NCBI RefSeq assembly: GCF_000758625.1
Contig: NZ_CP009283.1
Location: 3,917,501-3,981,500 of the forward strand
From: Paenibacillus sp. FSL R7-0273
GTDB taxonomy: Bacteria > Bacillota > Bacilli > Paenibacillales > Paenibacillaceae
DNA length: 64,000 bases
Direction: 5' to 3'
The notes beneath the pieces were generated by a model that worked only from the letters and a program-made list of their open reading frames with translations, searched no databases and was not told where the DNA came from. A program made the translations under genes and the position numbers. Of this stretch, positions 1 through 9,469 are shown piece by piece (the stretch's first letter is position 1; each line of letters opens with the position of its first letter).

Positions 1-1
1 T

Positions 2-145
2 GCCGCAAGCTTCTGCAAAAAAATCATCTTCATTAAAGACGGCGCGATCTGCATGGAAATTGTCAGCACCGGCGTGCGCAAGGAATTCTTTGATCAAATC
101 CTTGACTGTCTGGCAGTCATCGGAGGGGAACGCAATGACGTTTAG
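2..145 (+). CDS. bceA: BceA-type ABC transporter ATP-binding protein (3' end only)
   Basis: Only the last 47 codons lie in the window; the gene enters from the left edge and stops with TAG at 143-145. The visible tail contains IIFIKDGAICMEI, a KEFFDQILDCLAVIGG segment and an acidic end, which matches the C-terminus of BceA-type ATPases as I remember them. These ATPases power export or removal of peptide antibiotics such as bacitracin at the membrane. The stop overlaps the next gene's start (135) by 11 bases, so the two are translationally coupled, as is usual for bceAB. Walker motifs are outside the window, so the call rests on the tail and on the bceB neighbour. Confidence 0.75.
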   Translation, partial: AASFCKKIIFIKDGAICMEIVSTGVRKEFFDQILDCLAVIGGERNDV

Positions 146-2093
146 AGATGTGACCATCAAGAACTTCAAGCGCAATGTCCGCAATTTCTTCTCCTATTTC
201 ATTTGCAGCACATTTGCAATTACAATTTTTTTCCTGTATGCAGCCCTGCTGTTCAATACCAGCGTCCGTGAAGCGGCGACCGAGGATGTCATACAGATTG
301 TGCTGATGCTGAGTCTGGCCGCGCTCACGCTGTTCTCCATCTTTTTCATCAATTATGCGCATTCTTCATTTATCAAGGCAAGAAGCAAGGAGTTCGCCAT
401 CTTCATGTCCCTGGGCATGCACAAGAACGATCTCCAAAAAATCATTTTGCTCGAGAACCTGATCATCAGCGTTTCTTCCATGATTGCGGGCATTGTGACC
501 GGTTCGATTTTTTCGCGGCTGTTTCAGAATGTTGCCATTGACCTTCTGGATCTGCAGGGAGTATCCTATTCCCTCAGCGCAGCCAGCTTTGTCGTGACGG
601 CGGTTGTCTTCACGCTTATCTTCGCCATCTCGCAGATGATCTCAAGTGTAAAGGTCGGCAAGCTGGACATTGCGGAGCTGATGAAGGATTCCCGCCGGAC
701 AGACAATAAGGCCAAGAAGCATGAGGGCAGACTCGGACTTGTGGGTGTGGGGCTTGTGCTGGCATCGGTTGTCCTGCTGGTCATCATCTCCAATCATGAG
801 AGCCTGAACACCAATCCTTTTATGATCATCACCTATATCCTCATGAGCTTCATCGGCATCTATATGGTCATCTCCCATCTTGGAAACACACTGATCAGCT
901 TCCTGAAGAATAAAAAGTTTTACTATCACCACATTCTGTCGATCACCGAGATCAACCATAAGTTCAATCAGAACAAACGTATCATGTTCATCCTGAGCAT
1001 TCTGAGCGGCATGACCATCTTCCTGGTGGCTTCGCCGTTCTCGCTGCTGCAATTGTCGGAAAGCATCGCCGAGCGCAACAAATACGATATTGAGTTCGTT
1101 TCAGTCGCGGGCATTCATGAGATTCCGGCGAATGAGCTGGAAGGGCTGCTGAAGCAAGCCTCCGATCCGCTCAAGGATATTAAAGAAACCAGCTTCCTTA
1201 ACCTGAAAATGAATCTGGAAGGCGACAAGTATGATGTCTTAAAGACGAAGCCGATAGTTTCGCAAGATATGTACAATACGTTAACCGGGGAAGAGGTTCA
1301 GGTTGGTACCGGAGAAGCCCTTAACATCGTAACAGCCTGGGAACCGGGCTCACACGGCATCGAGCAGGGCGCGGACATCCAGTTTACGGATGGAACGCAA
1401 ACGTTCAATTACAAAATAACCGGTTCCTATCACGGTGATTGGATCGCCACGGCCAGCGCCTATCCGACGAGTTCAGGCATTGTCGTAAGCAACCAAGATT
1501 ATGCGGATATGCAGGCCAAGGTGAGTCCGGCTGCAGCCGGCACCCATTACGGCATTAATTTTGAATCGTGGAAAGGCACGGAAGGCGTTGTTCTCAAACT
1601 GAAGGATACCCTGAATGCCATGGATAAGGAAGGCAGCGGCCAATTGTTCCAGGTTGCCTCCAAGGTGGATGCCTACAAGGAGCTGAAGAAAAACTATTCG
1701 CTGTTTGTCTTCATCACGACCATGATTGGTGTGTTATTCTTCGTTGCCGGAGGCATGGTGCTGTACTTCAAGCAATATACCGAAATGGGCAATGCCACAG
1801 TGTTCTTCCGCAAGCTGTACAAAGTCGGCATTAGCGACAAGGAAATACGCGGCGTCGTGTCAGCGGAACTGCTGATTACCTTCTTTGTCCCGCTGCTGCT
1901 GGGCAGCGTGTTCGGCTACTGCTTCATTTATCTGATTACCCATGTCATGAGCGGCTCTGATATCATAGGCGAATTCATGACCAACACCACCATCGTGGTG
2001 GGCATCTACTTTGTCTTCCAGCTCAGCTTCTATCTGATTACCAAACGTAAATACAGCCAGGAAGTGCTGAGAAAGCTGACGAGCGCGGCCTAA
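135..2093 (+). CDS. bceB: BceB-type ABC transporter permease (FtsX-like), antimicrobial peptide resistance
   Basis: A 652-residue membrane protein, the usual BceB size. TM1 is near residues 18-40 and TM2 near 55-75, followed by the FtsX-family segment KEFAIFMSLGM. Further helices come around 110-190 and 225-290, then a roughly 200-residue hydrophilic block (about 325-535) that would be the extracellular ligand-sensing domain, then three C-terminal helices. I start at ATG 135, not at an upstream in-frame ATG, because GGAGGGG at 122-128 sits at normal spacing and the product then begins MTFRDVTIKNFKRN, typical of the family. With the upstream ATPase it should form a transporter that detoxifies lipid II-binding peptides and often signals to a BceRS two-component system; any bceRS would lie left of the window. 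Confidence 0.9.
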   Translation: MTFRDVTIKNFKRNVRNFFSYFICSTFAITIFFLYAALLFNTSVREAATEDVIQIVLMLSLAALTLFSIFFINYAHSSFIKARSKEFAIFMSLGMHKNDLQKIILLENLIISVSSMIAGIVTGSIFSRLFQNVAIDLLDLQGVSYSLSAASFVVTAVVFTLIFAISQMISSVKVGKLDIAELMKDSRRTDNKAKKHEGRLGLVGVGLVLASVVLLVIISNHESLNTNPFMIITYILMSFIGIYMVISHLGNTLISFLKNKKFYYHHILSITEINHKFNQNKRIMFILSILSGMTIFLVASPFSLLQLSESIAERNKYDIEFVSVAGIHEIPANELEGLLKQASDPLKDIKETSFLNLKMNLEGDKYDVLKTKPIVSQDMYNTLTGEEVQVGTGEALNIVTAWEPGSHGIEQGADIQFTDGTQTFNYKITGSYHGDWIATASAYPTSSGIVVSNQDYADMQAKVSPAAAGTHYGINFESWKGTEGVVLKLKDTLNAMDKEGSGQLFQVASKVDAYKELKKNYSLFVFITTMIGVLFFVAGGMVLYFKQYTEMGNATVFFRKLYKVGISDKEIRGVVSAELLITFFVPLLLGSVFGYCFIYLITHVMSGSDIIGEFMTNTTIVVGIYFVFQLSFYLITKRKYSQEVLRKLTSAA

Positions 2094-2198
2094 TAGCGGA
2101 GCAGGGAAGCAGATCTGAAGAATTCCATATTTAAACAAGTTTAGCCCCAAAAATAATATTATTTTAGAGATTATATTAGGACCTTTGTCCCACAAGAG

Positions 2199-2222
2199 CC
2201 CGCGCCCAGCGCGGGTTTTCTG
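2199..2222 (+). terminator. Rho-independent terminator after bceB
   Basis: A 6-bp GC stem (CCCGCG at 2199-2204 with CGCGGG at 2210-2215, loop CCCAG) is followed by TTTTCTGTTTT. It ends the bceAB unit and also lies just beyond the stop of the convergent AraC gene. Confidence 0.85.
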
Positions 2223-2235
2223 TTTTATTAATGCC

Positions 2236-2997
2236 TTAATTGCGCGAAGTCCGGTATTCTGTTGGTGACTGACGGGTAATAACCCGGAAATTCCGGTGAA
2301 AGGACCTTAAATTGTTAAAGCCGCATTGACTGGCTACTTCGCCAATGGTTTGAGAGGAATTTTTTAATAAATAACACGCTTGTGAAATCCGGTAGCGGTT
2401 CAAATAATCGGTGAAGGACATTTTCATCAACCGGACAAACAGCTTTGAAAGATAGCAATAGTCGTACTGAAGCTGTTGGGACATTACTTTTAACGTACAA
2501 TCCGAGCTGTGATTTACTTCCACGAACAGCAGGATTTTATAAAGTATTTTCGTTTGCGGTGAATATTGAACCTCTGTAAATGGCATCCGGCGGATCAGTT
2601 CCGCACAAACGCCGTACAGGAAGCTCTTACGCGCGTATTTCGTTTCCAGCGACTCCGGGTCAGGTTCAGTCTTGGTTTTAAGTATATTATCTGCAGGAAC
2701 AAAACCCTTATAGTCCGTATAAAAATCACTCACCCATTCCGGCGCAAACAGGATCACCGTAATCAGGGAGTGTCCTATCGTTCGGAATTCATGCAGCTGA
2801 TTAGGAAAAATAATGACCATATCTCCGCTTGTAGCCTCATACTCCCGTTCATCAACTCTTACGGAAAGCTTTCCGTCGTTGACGTAAATAAACTCGTACG
2901 CCCGGTGAAAATGCAGGGGGAATTGATAGCTGCTGAGCCGGAAATGAGTGAAATAGTCTTTTTCAATCACACCATGTTTTTCAAATATAGGCTCCAC
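2236..2997 (-). CDS. AraC family transcriptional regulator with N-terminal cupin domain
   Basis: A 253-residue regulator. The N-terminal half is a cupin-like sensor (FPLHFHRAYEFIYVNDGKL, then SGDMVIIFPNQLHEF), the usual ligand-binding fold of sugar-responsive AraC proteins. The C-terminal 100 residues are the double helix-turn-helix domain (LKVMSQQLQYDYCYLSKLF, then IGEVASQCGFNNLRSFHRNF). I choose GTG 2997 because AGAAGGAGAGAAGG lies directly upstream. A longer frame up to 3138 would overlap the divergent xylosidase start and adds 47 residues that do not look like this family. It is divergent from the GH120 beta-xylosidase gene with a 122-bp shared spacer, so it most likely activates that gene in response to a xylose-containing oligosaccharide; the ligand is inferred. 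Confidence 0.88.
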   Translation of the reverse strand: MEPIFEKHGVIEKDYFTHFRLSSYQFPLHFHRAYEFIYVNDGKLSVRVDEREYEATSGDMVIIFPNQLHEFRTIGHSLITVILFAPEWVSDFYTDYKGFVPADNILKTKTEPDPESLETKYARKSFLYGVCAELIRRMPFTEVQYSPQTKILYKILLFVEVNHSSDCTLKVMSQQLQYDYCYLSKLFVRLMKMSFTDYLNRYRISQACYLLKNSSQTIGEVASQCGFNNLRSFHRNFRVITRQSPTEYRTSRN

Positions 2998-3119
2998 GCC
3001 CTTCTCTCTCCTTCTCTTAAACACTAATATTGTCTCAAAGTGTACTATGTAATGCGTAGAATAACCACCCGTAGTTTTTTTATAATCGGGATATCTTAAT
3101 CCGCAGGAGGTTAATGGCA
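2998..3119. promoter_or_regulatory. Divergent intergenic region, AraC regulator / GH120 gene
   Basis: A perfect TATAAT lies at 3081-3086 on the plus strand, but no recognisable -35 box sits 16-18 bases upstream. That is what an activator-dependent promoter looks like. GCAGGAGG at 3103-3110 is the xylosidase ribosome binding site. I did not find a clear inverted repeat for the regulator. Confidence 0.5.
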
Positions 3120-5036
3120 GTGGAATATCATGTGGCAAAAAACGGTTCTGACCAGGGACAGGGGACGATAAGCGATCCCTTTTTGACGATCAATCAAGCG
3201 GCATCTGCCGCTGTTGCTGGGGATACGGTGACCGTACATGAAGGCATATACCGGGAATGGGTAAAACCAAGGAACAAAGGACTTAGCAACAGCAGGAGAA
3301 TTACATATCAGGCTGCAGCCGGTGAAAAGGTGGTCATCAAAGGCTCCGAGCATGTCCGGGAGTGGGAACCTGTTGAGGGAAATATATGGACAGCGGTACT
3401 CCCGTCTTCCATATTCGGTGCCTTCAATCCTTATGTCGAGGAGATATTCGGTGATTGGCTGGTTACAGTCGAGGAAACGAAGCATCTTGGGGACGTCTAT
3501 TTGAACGGTAAGTCTCTTTATGAGGTAAGCTCTTACGATCAGCTTGCAGAGCCCGCGGAAAGAACGGAAACCCATGATCTCTGGACACAGCAAACGGTCC
3601 CTCTTCCCGATCCGAAGCAGACTACTTATGTCTGGTATGCGGAGGTGAACGAAGAGTATACGATCCTCTATGCGAATTTCCAGAACGCAGATCCCAATCA
3701 GGAGCTGGTAGAAATTAATGTCCGCAGATCCTGTTTCTATCCCGAAGTGACCGGAGTCGATTACATTACGGTACGGGGGTTTGAGATGGCCCATGCCGCT
3801 ACACCATGGGCGCCACCGACTGCGGATCAGCCGGGTCTGATCGGTGCTAACTGGAGCAAAGGCTGGATTATCGAAAACAACATTATTCACGATGCCAAAT
3901 GCAGTGCTGTCAGTATCGGAAAAGAAGCTTCCACAGGCCAAAATTACCGCTCGCTGCGCAAGGACAAGCCCGGATACCAATACCAGCTGGAGTCTGTTTT
4001 TACCGCTGAACGCATGGGCTGGAGCAAAGAAAATATCGGTTCTCACATCATCCGGAACAATACCATATACGATTGCGGGCAAAATGCCATCGTAGGCCAT
4101 ATGGGCTGCATATTTAGTGAAATTCACCATAACCATATTTATAATATCGCGGTAAAACGTGAATTCTGGGGACACGAAATTGCGGGCATTAAGCTGCACG
4201 CCCCGATTGATGTTCATATTCACCATAACCGTATTCATGACTGTACGCTGGGCATCTGGCTGGATTGGCAGACACAGGGTACAAGGATCAGTAAAAATCT
4301 GTTCTACCGCAACCACCGCGACTTGTTTATTGAAGTCAGCCATGGTCCCTATATCGTAGACCACAATATATTAACTTCTGATAATGCCCTGGACAACGTG
4401 GCTCAAGGCGGGGCTTATATTAACAATTTAATCGGGGGAAAAATGCACCAGCGCAAGGTTCTCAACCGTTCTACCCAGTATCATCTTCCTCACAGCACGA
4501 AAATAGCCGGTTTTGCATTGACATACGGCGGAGACGACCGTTATTACAACAACCTGTTTGTCGGCGGTGAAGCCTTTGAAGGCGCTGGAACTTCACATTA
4601 CAAACAGTACACCTCTTCTTTACCGGAGTATATCGAGGAAGCCAACAAGCAGAACGGTGACGTCGAGGAGTTCGAACGTGTAGGGCAGCCTGTTTACATT
4701 AACAGAAATGCGTACTTAAATGGAGCAGAGCCCTATGAACGGGAAGAGCACAAGCTTGTGGACGAAGATTTTAATCCCAAACTGAGTGTTATTGACTTGG
4801 GGGGAGAGGGCTATTTGGCCATTAACCTGCCTGTAGGCTACGAGGATTTTAAAGGGGAAATCCAGTCTACGGCTACCTTGCCCCGTGTCCGGATCGTCGA
4901 TGCTGAGTTTGAGAATCCGGATGGCAGTGAAGTCATTCTGGATACCGACTTTCTGGACGAAGCACTGAATGCCCAAAGTCCGGCCGGACCGATTACGCAG
5001 CTGAAAAGCGGTAAGAATTATATCAGAATCTGGTAA
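3120..5036 (+). CDS. GH120 family beta-xylosidase (intracellular)
   Basis: A right-handed beta-helix glycosidase that closely resembles, as I remember it, the GH120 beta-xylosidase XylC of Thermoanaerobacterium saccharolyticum. Shared stretches include EYHVAK at the N-terminus, TVHEGIYREWVKP, INVRRSCFYP, ATPWAPPTADQPGLIG and VRIVDAEFENPDG near the end. There is no signal peptide, so it acts in the cytoplasm on imported xylo-oligosaccharides. ATG 3114 is only 3 bases from AGGAGG (3105-3110), while GTG 3120 is 9 bases away and gives an N-terminus starting MEYHVAK like XylC. With that start, the nucleophile Asp (in WLDWQTQG) is residue 382 and the acid/base Glu (in IEVSHGP) is residue 405, the numbers I recall for XylC. 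It has its own terminator and stands between two AraC-type regulators. Confidence 0.92.
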   Translation: MEYHVAKNGSDQGQGTISDPFLTINQAASAAVAGDTVTVHEGIYREWVKPRNKGLSNSRRITYQAAAGEKVVIKGSEHVREWEPVEGNIWTAVLPSSIFGAFNPYVEEIFGDWLVTVEETKHLGDVYLNGKSLYEVSSYDQLAEPAERTETHDLWTQQTVPLPDPKQTTYVWYAEVNEEYTILYANFQNADPNQELVEINVRRSCFYPEVTGVDYITVRGFEMAHAATPWAPPTADQPGLIGANWSKGWIIENNIIHDAKCSAVSIGKEASTGQNYRSLRKDKPGYQYQLESVFTAERMGWSKENIGSHIIRNNTIYDCGQNAIVGHMGCIFSEIHHNHIYNIAVKREFWGHEIAGIKLHAPIDVHIHHNRIHDCTLGIWLDWQTQGTRISKNLFYRNHRDLFIEVSHGPYIVDHNILTSDNALDNVAQGGAYINNLIGGKMHQRKVLNRSTQYHLPHSTKIAGFALTYGGDDRYYNNLFVGGEAFEGAGTSHYKQYTSSLPEYIEEANKQNGDVEEFERVGQPVYINRNAYLNGAEPYEREEHKLVDEDFNPKLSVIDLGGEGYLAINLPVGYEDFKGEIQSTATLPRVRIVDAEFENPDGSEVILDTDFLDEALNAQSPAGPITQLKSGKNYIRIW

Positions 5037-5047
5037 GAATCTAATCA

Positions 5048-5078
5048 AGACCTGCCCATAGGCAGGTCTGTTGCTTTT
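5048..5078 (+). terminator. Rho-independent terminator after the GH120 gene
   Basis: A perfect 9-bp stem, AGACCTGCC (5048-5056) with GGCAGGTCT (5061-5069), loop CATA, followed by a T-rich run (GTTGCTTTT). Confidence 0.85.
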
Positions 5079-5202
5079 CATTATTCGTGCTAGAAGCTTT
5101 CTGCTTATTGGATGGAGAAAATGTAAACTTTTCCACTTTAGAGCCAGAAAGACTGATATACTAAACGTGTCAAAGCTTCCAGAAACAAATTACACTCATT
5201 CT

Positions 5203-5216
5203 TGAAAGCGTTTTAT
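5203..5216 (+). promoter_or_regulatory. Weak cre-like box upstream of the YesS-like regulator
   Basis: TGAAAGCGTTTTAT matches the CcpA operator pattern TGWNANCGNTNWCA at all positions except the final CA. It lies 63 bases before the regulator start. Two mismatches at one end make this only a candidate. Confidence 0.3.
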
Positions 5217-5278
5217 ACTCCTGCAAAAATAGCTGCAGCAGAATAATATAACCGTATTAGACACAGAGGGGGAGTACT

Positions 5279-7549
5279 ATGAAGCGAATTCCAATGGTGC
5301 TGCAGCTGGTATGCATCCTTTTCTTCGTTATGGCCATTCCGACGGCACTGTCAACCTGGTATAGCTCAACTCAACTTGTGAGAAATTCTGAACACGCTAT
5401 CGCCGATTTTTCACTGGCTGAATTGAATACGTATCGGAAGCTTTATGAGAATGCATTGCTTAATTTGTCCCAAAGCACTGTGCGGCTAGGCGGTACAAGC
5501 ATCTTTGATCAGCTCCGCCCGTTTCAATCCTTTGAGCAGCTTAAAACCGACTATGAAAGTTTGAGCAGAGGAATGAACGTAATGGAGGAATTAACTTACC
5601 TCAATCAGAGTGTAGATGGCGTGTATTCATCCTACTTTTATCTCCAAAATTCCGATTACGTCATTTCTACCGATAAAAGCATCACCAGTCTGGATAAGTA
5701 TGAATCTATTGACTGGTTAGAGAAGGCTTATGCCAGACAGAAGGGAATCAATGGTATATGGTATCCCCGCAAGCTGGATTCCGGTATAAATGTAATTTCT
5801 TTAGTCCTGCCTTTAAATCGTCTGGCGACTTCTACGCAGGGCACGATCGTTGTGAATTTAAGAGAGAGTCAGATCGAGCAATATCTTCAGTCTGACAATT
5901 CAGGTGCGCAGGAATATTATCTCTTGGACGCTGACAGTATGATCATATCTCATCCTGATAAAAGCAAGCTGCTTACAAACGGGAAAAAGGATGCGCTTAT
6001 ACGTCAAATTGCGGATCAGAAAGCCTCAAAAGGTTATACCATCCATGAGGACAATGGGGAACGGACGTTGTACGCCTGGTCCCAATCCAAGGAATACGGC
6101 TGGCTTTATATAAGCATATATTCGCTTGATTATCTTCTGAATCAGCCTCTTGCCACTCAGAAAAATCTGATCATGTTGACCATAGGTCTGATTTTTGCGG
6201 GAACTCTGCTGGCGGTGGTTCTTGCAACATGGTTTTCCAGACCGGTTAGAGAACTGGTTCAGAAGATACGTATCCAGCCGGGCATGCGATCACGGGATAA
6301 AAATGAACTAACGCTGCTGAATTCAGCATTCAAACAGATGCAGGAAGAGGAAGAGGGACTTCAGCGGTTATTAAATGAACGTGAGCAGGATGCCCGCAGC
6401 CTCGCCATTCATAATCTGCTGCGCGGGGAAGTAAACGGCCAGGTAGCAGATTTGTTTCCTGAAACGTATTTCCTGGTTGCTGTTGTCTCTATTGACGGGT
6501 ACAGGCAGTATGCTGCCGACAATAATTTCGAGACCCGCAGTTATCACCGCCTGATGTTTATTGCACGCTGTTATCAGTATTTTTCCGATGAGGTGCTTGG
6601 ACATTGTGTCTATCAGGATAACGGTTATTTTGCAATAATAATGAATTATAGAGAAGCCATATGGAACAACAACGAGAACAAATTCTATTCTGTACTCGAT
6701 CAAATCCGGGAAGAGGCAGCAGCTGTCTTTCAGCAAACCGTCACGATTGGTATCAGTACGCAGGGGGATGACATCCGGTTGGTGTCAGATCAGCTCGTTG
6801 AAGCAACCGAAGCCATTAAACTTCGGATTGCTGCCGGAAGCGGGCGTATCCTGCCATGGAAGGAAGAGTCATGTCACGATACCAAGTACATGTACCCCTT
6901 GGCCAGCGAGCGGCGCATCCTGAATTTCCTTGTGAACCGTGATCTGGACATTATTATCAAAGAATTGGATCTTATCCGTATGGAAATCAACAACGCCGAG
7001 TACGTTTCTTATGAAAATATACTGTTCATCTATTCCCAATTGGCAGGTGTTACGATTAAGTATCTTCAAGAAAATGATGTGAACACCTCTAAATTGTTCG
7101 CAGGGAAGCCTAGCATCTATGCTACCCTCTCTGTTATTGAAACGCAAAATGAGCTGGAGGAATATCTTCATCTTTTCTACGGAGAAATCGTCGGGTTTCT
7201 TGGAAGGAAATCAGGTGAATCTAATAAATATGCTGATCGGATTATTGAGTATATCCATAAGCATTACCGTGAGGAAATCATGTTTGAAGAGATGGCGAAA
7301 AGTATAGGAATAAGCTATTCCTATATGCGGAAAATCGTGTATGAGCAAACCGGAAAAAGCCTGATTGATTATATTAATCAGCTAAGGATTGAGAGAGCTA
7401 AACAGCTGCTTCTGGAGAGCGAAAAGACGATTACCCAAATTGCATCCGAGGTCGGGTATTACAATGTCAGAAGCTTAAATCACTTTTTCCGCAAATTTGA
7501 AGGAGTAGCACCCAGCACGTACAAAGCCGACAGAAATCAGAGTATATAG
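5279..7549 (+). CDS. Membrane-anchored AraC family regulator, YesS-like (extracellular sensor plus HTH)
   Basis: A 756-residue one-component regulator. A first membrane helix (about residues 7-27) leads into a roughly 260-residue outer domain of Cache type (QSVDGVYSSYFYLQ, then GIWYPRKLDSGINVISLVLPL). A second helix follows near 297-318, then a long cytoplasmic linker. A C-terminal AraC HTH domain spans about 655-750 (MFEEMAKSIGISYSYMRKIV, ITQIASEVGYYNVRSLNHFF). Size and layout match B. subtilis YesS, which controls rhamnogalacturonan genes. It starts at ATG 5279 behind GAGGGGGAG. The solute-binding protein starts 25 bases after its stop, so it heads the importer operon and should sense an extracellular pectin fragment or a loaded binding protein; the ligand is inferred. 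Confidence 0.88.
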   Translation: MKRIPMVLQLVCILFFVMAIPTALSTWYSSTQLVRNSEHAIADFSLAELNTYRKLYENALLNLSQSTVRLGGTSIFDQLRPFQSFEQLKTDYESLSRGMNVMEELTYLNQSVDGVYSSYFYLQNSDYVISTDKSITSLDKYESIDWLEKAYARQKGINGIWYPRKLDSGINVISLVLPLNRLATSTQGTIVVNLRESQIEQYLQSDNSGAQEYYLLDADSMIISHPDKSKLLTNGKKDALIRQIADQKASKGYTIHEDNGERTLYAWSQSKEYGWLYISIYSLDYLLNQPLATQKNLIMLTIGLIFAGTLLAVVLATWFSRPVRELVQKIRIQPGMRSRDKNELTLLNSAFKQMQEEEEGLQRLLNEREQDARSLAIHNLLRGEVNGQVADLFPETYFLVAVVSIDGYRQYAADNNFETRSYHRLMFIARCYQYFSDEVLGHCVYQDNGYFAIIMNYREAIWNNNENKFYSVLDQIREEAAAVFQQTVTIGISTQGDDIRLVSDQLVEATEAIKLRIAAGSGRILPWKEESCHDTKYMYPLASERRILNFLVNRDLDIIIKELDLIRMEINNAEYVSYENILFIYSQLAGVTIKYLQENDVNTSKLFAGKPSIYATLSVIETQNELEEYLHLFYGEIVGFLGRKSGESNKYADRIIEYIHKHYREEIMFEEMAKSIGISYSYMRKIVYEQTGKSLIDYINQLRIERAKQLLLESEKTITQIASEVGYYNVRSLNHFFRKFEGVAPSTYKADRNQSI

Positions 7550-7574
7550 AATAACGTGCGATGGAGGGGATATG

Positions 7575-9206
7575 ATGCGCATATGGAAAATGATCGCTAG
7601 GTTCATGATAACAGCAGTGATATTTATTCTTCTGGCGGGCTGCAGGAACGAGGATATCACGGTATATAATCTGTCTGACACTCACAATGTAAATGTGGCG
7701 GTGAAGTATCCCGATTATTCATCAGGTTTCCCTGAAAAAGTTACTCTTGAAATCCCGGTCTATGAACGGGCATTTGAGGGCTGGAACGTAACTGATAACT
7801 ACTATACACGCTGGATTCAAAAGGAATTCGGCGATACCTATAATATTGAAGTAAGGTATATCCCGATTTCCCGTGTGAATGAAGTGAAGAATTACGAGCA
7901 GCTGCTCGCCTCGGGAAAAGCACCGGATCTTATTGTCCATTATGACATGCCCCAGGCGCTTGCCTATTACGGGGAAGGCGTCATGCAGGAACTGGACTGG
8001 GAAGAAGCGGAGTTTTACGCCCCAACCTATTGGAACAAGATGAGCGGTACGATAAAGCAATACGGCCGTATCAACGGGGAAAATATCTTTTTCTTTGCCG
8101 ACCGCCCCGGATATGGAAACTATGTCAATATCATTCGAAAAGATTGGGTAGAGAAGGTTGGCATGAAGGTTGAGAATCTTATTTCCCTGGAGAAATTCAA
8201 CGAAATGCTCGTGAAATGGAAGGAAGCCGAAATCGGCTTTGCCGGTAGCGCACTGACAAGAAATGTTTTTACTTATAGCGCTCCATTCCGTGACTGGCCT
8301 ATTAACCCGAAAGAGCATGCGTTATATGCAGATCTGTCAGTGGCGGATTTTACAACCTCAGCATCCGAGGCCTGGCTGCGCAATCTGAGCTATCAATATC
8401 ATAACGGTCTAATTGATAAAGAATTCTATTTGCGCGATGATGAAAACAAAGCCAAGGCTGAGTTTGTCGCGGGTAAAGCAGGGACATTCGGGATGTATCT
8501 GACAAGCAATACCGACGTTTTTGAAGCAACATTAATGAATAATCCGGAAGCCGAGTTTGCTGTATTGCCTCCAACAAGCGCTGTGCCCGAAGGGAAAGTC
8601 CCGCTGGGACGGGCTGACTGGCCGTTTGGCTTCATCATGGGGATAAACAATGCAACATCTTCCGAAGAACGCGCGGCCTTATGGATGTATCTGGAGTGGA
8701 TAAGCCAGCCTGACCATCTGTTCCTGCTTCAGAATGGGATTGAAGGACAGAACTACTCTCTGGACGCCGATGGCCTTCCGCATAAAGATCCGAATTACAA
8801 AGGTGAATCTCAATTATCGCAGAACAACAATAAAGACTATTGGGCACTGGTGACTGAAACCCCTTTATTTAGAACACCTGAGCTTACGCTCAAGGCAAAT
8901 ATGATAAACTGGTCGCCTGCAGGCTATGAGTATATTGTGAAGGACATGCTCAAGTACCAGAAAGAAGTGATGGCATACGGTATAACAGATCCTCTGTTTA
9001 GCGTTGTATTAACGAAGGTCAATGAATATAAAACGGATTTAAGCCATCTATTTCAGGAGCTTTATCTAGATATCATCCTGGCACCAGAGGAGCAATTCGA
9101 AGCTAAGTATGAGGCGGCAATAATAAAATACCTCGAAGCGGGTTATCAGGAAATTTTGGACGAGAAGCAGCAGGCGATTAACGCGGGTCAATATAAAATA
9201 TATTAA
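7575..9206 (+). CDS. LplA-like extracellular solute-binding lipoprotein (first copy)
   Basis: A secreted sugar-binding lipoprotein with signal peptide and lipobox LLAGC, so it is lipid-anchored outside the membrane. ATG 7572 and ATG 7575 are adjacent; 7575 gives better spacing to GGAGGGG (7563-7569). After the anchor it carries EIPVYERAFEGWNVTDNYY, WIQKEFGDTYN and RKDWVEKVGM, typical of the 500-560-residue LplA/YtcQ proteins that capture oligosaccharides for LplBC-type permeases. It is plainly paralogous over its whole length to the protein at 11387-13042; many segments such as MPQA and SLEKFNEML are shared. A terminator hairpin follows its stop, which should make it more abundant than the permeases. 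Ligand not determinable from sequence; pectin oligomers fit the context. Confidence 0.88.
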   Translation: MRIWKMIARFMITAVIFILLAGCRNEDITVYNLSDTHNVNVAVKYPDYSSGFPEKVTLEIPVYERAFEGWNVTDNYYTRWIQKEFGDTYNIEVRYIPISRVNEVKNYEQLLASGKAPDLIVHYDMPQALAYYGEGVMQELDWEEAEFYAPTYWNKMSGTIKQYGRINGENIFFFADRPGYGNYVNIIRKDWVEKVGMKVENLISLEKFNEMLVKWKEAEIGFAGSALTRNVFTYSAPFRDWPINPKEHALYADLSVADFTTSASEAWLRNLSYQYHNGLIDKEFYLRDDENKAKAEFVAGKAGTFGMYLTSNTDVFEATLMNNPEAEFAVLPPTSAVPEGKVPLGRADWPFGFIMGINNATSSEERAALWMYLEWISQPDHLFLLQNGIEGQNYSLDADGLPHKDPNYKGESQLSQNNNKDYWALVTETPLFRTPELTLKANMINWSPAGYEYIVKDMLKYQKEVMAYGITDPLFSVVLTKVNEYKTDLSHLFQELYLDIILAPEEQFEAKYEAAIIKYLEAGYQEILDEKQQAINAGQYKIY

Positions 9207-9224
9207 TGAATTCTCTAATGACGA

Positions 9225-9256
9225 ACATGCGCCAGTAACACGGCGTGTGTTTTTTT
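9225..9256 (+). terminator. Hairpin/terminator between solute-binding protein and permeases
   Basis: ACATGCGCC (9225-9233) pairs with GGCGTGTGT (9242-9250), nine pairs with two wobbles, followed by seven Ts. The 263-bp gap it opens also holds two AATTGAT direct repeats (9285-9291 and 9304-9310), possible half-sites for an activator. No second strong promoter was seen before the permease, so partial read-through is likely. Confidence 0.75.
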
Positions 9257-9469
9257 GTTATTTTTGTATCAAAAGCATAGCAATAATTGATTATAACGGC
9301 ATGAATTGATACCTTTCCGTTCAAAAACGCTCTAAAAGCGCAAAAAAATCAGAATCTGACATCGTTAATCAATACTCGTGATTTACCATCCCATTGATGT
9401 AGAGCTAACCTAGTGGAAGCCGGAGCTAAAAAATGGTTTTCGGACATGAGGGTATAAGGGGGTGAAAAT

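Noticed and set aside
3111..4364. 417-codon minus-strand frame opposite the GH120 gene
   Set aside because: Antisense shadow of a strongly conserved enzyme; no ribosome binding site and no recognisable domain.
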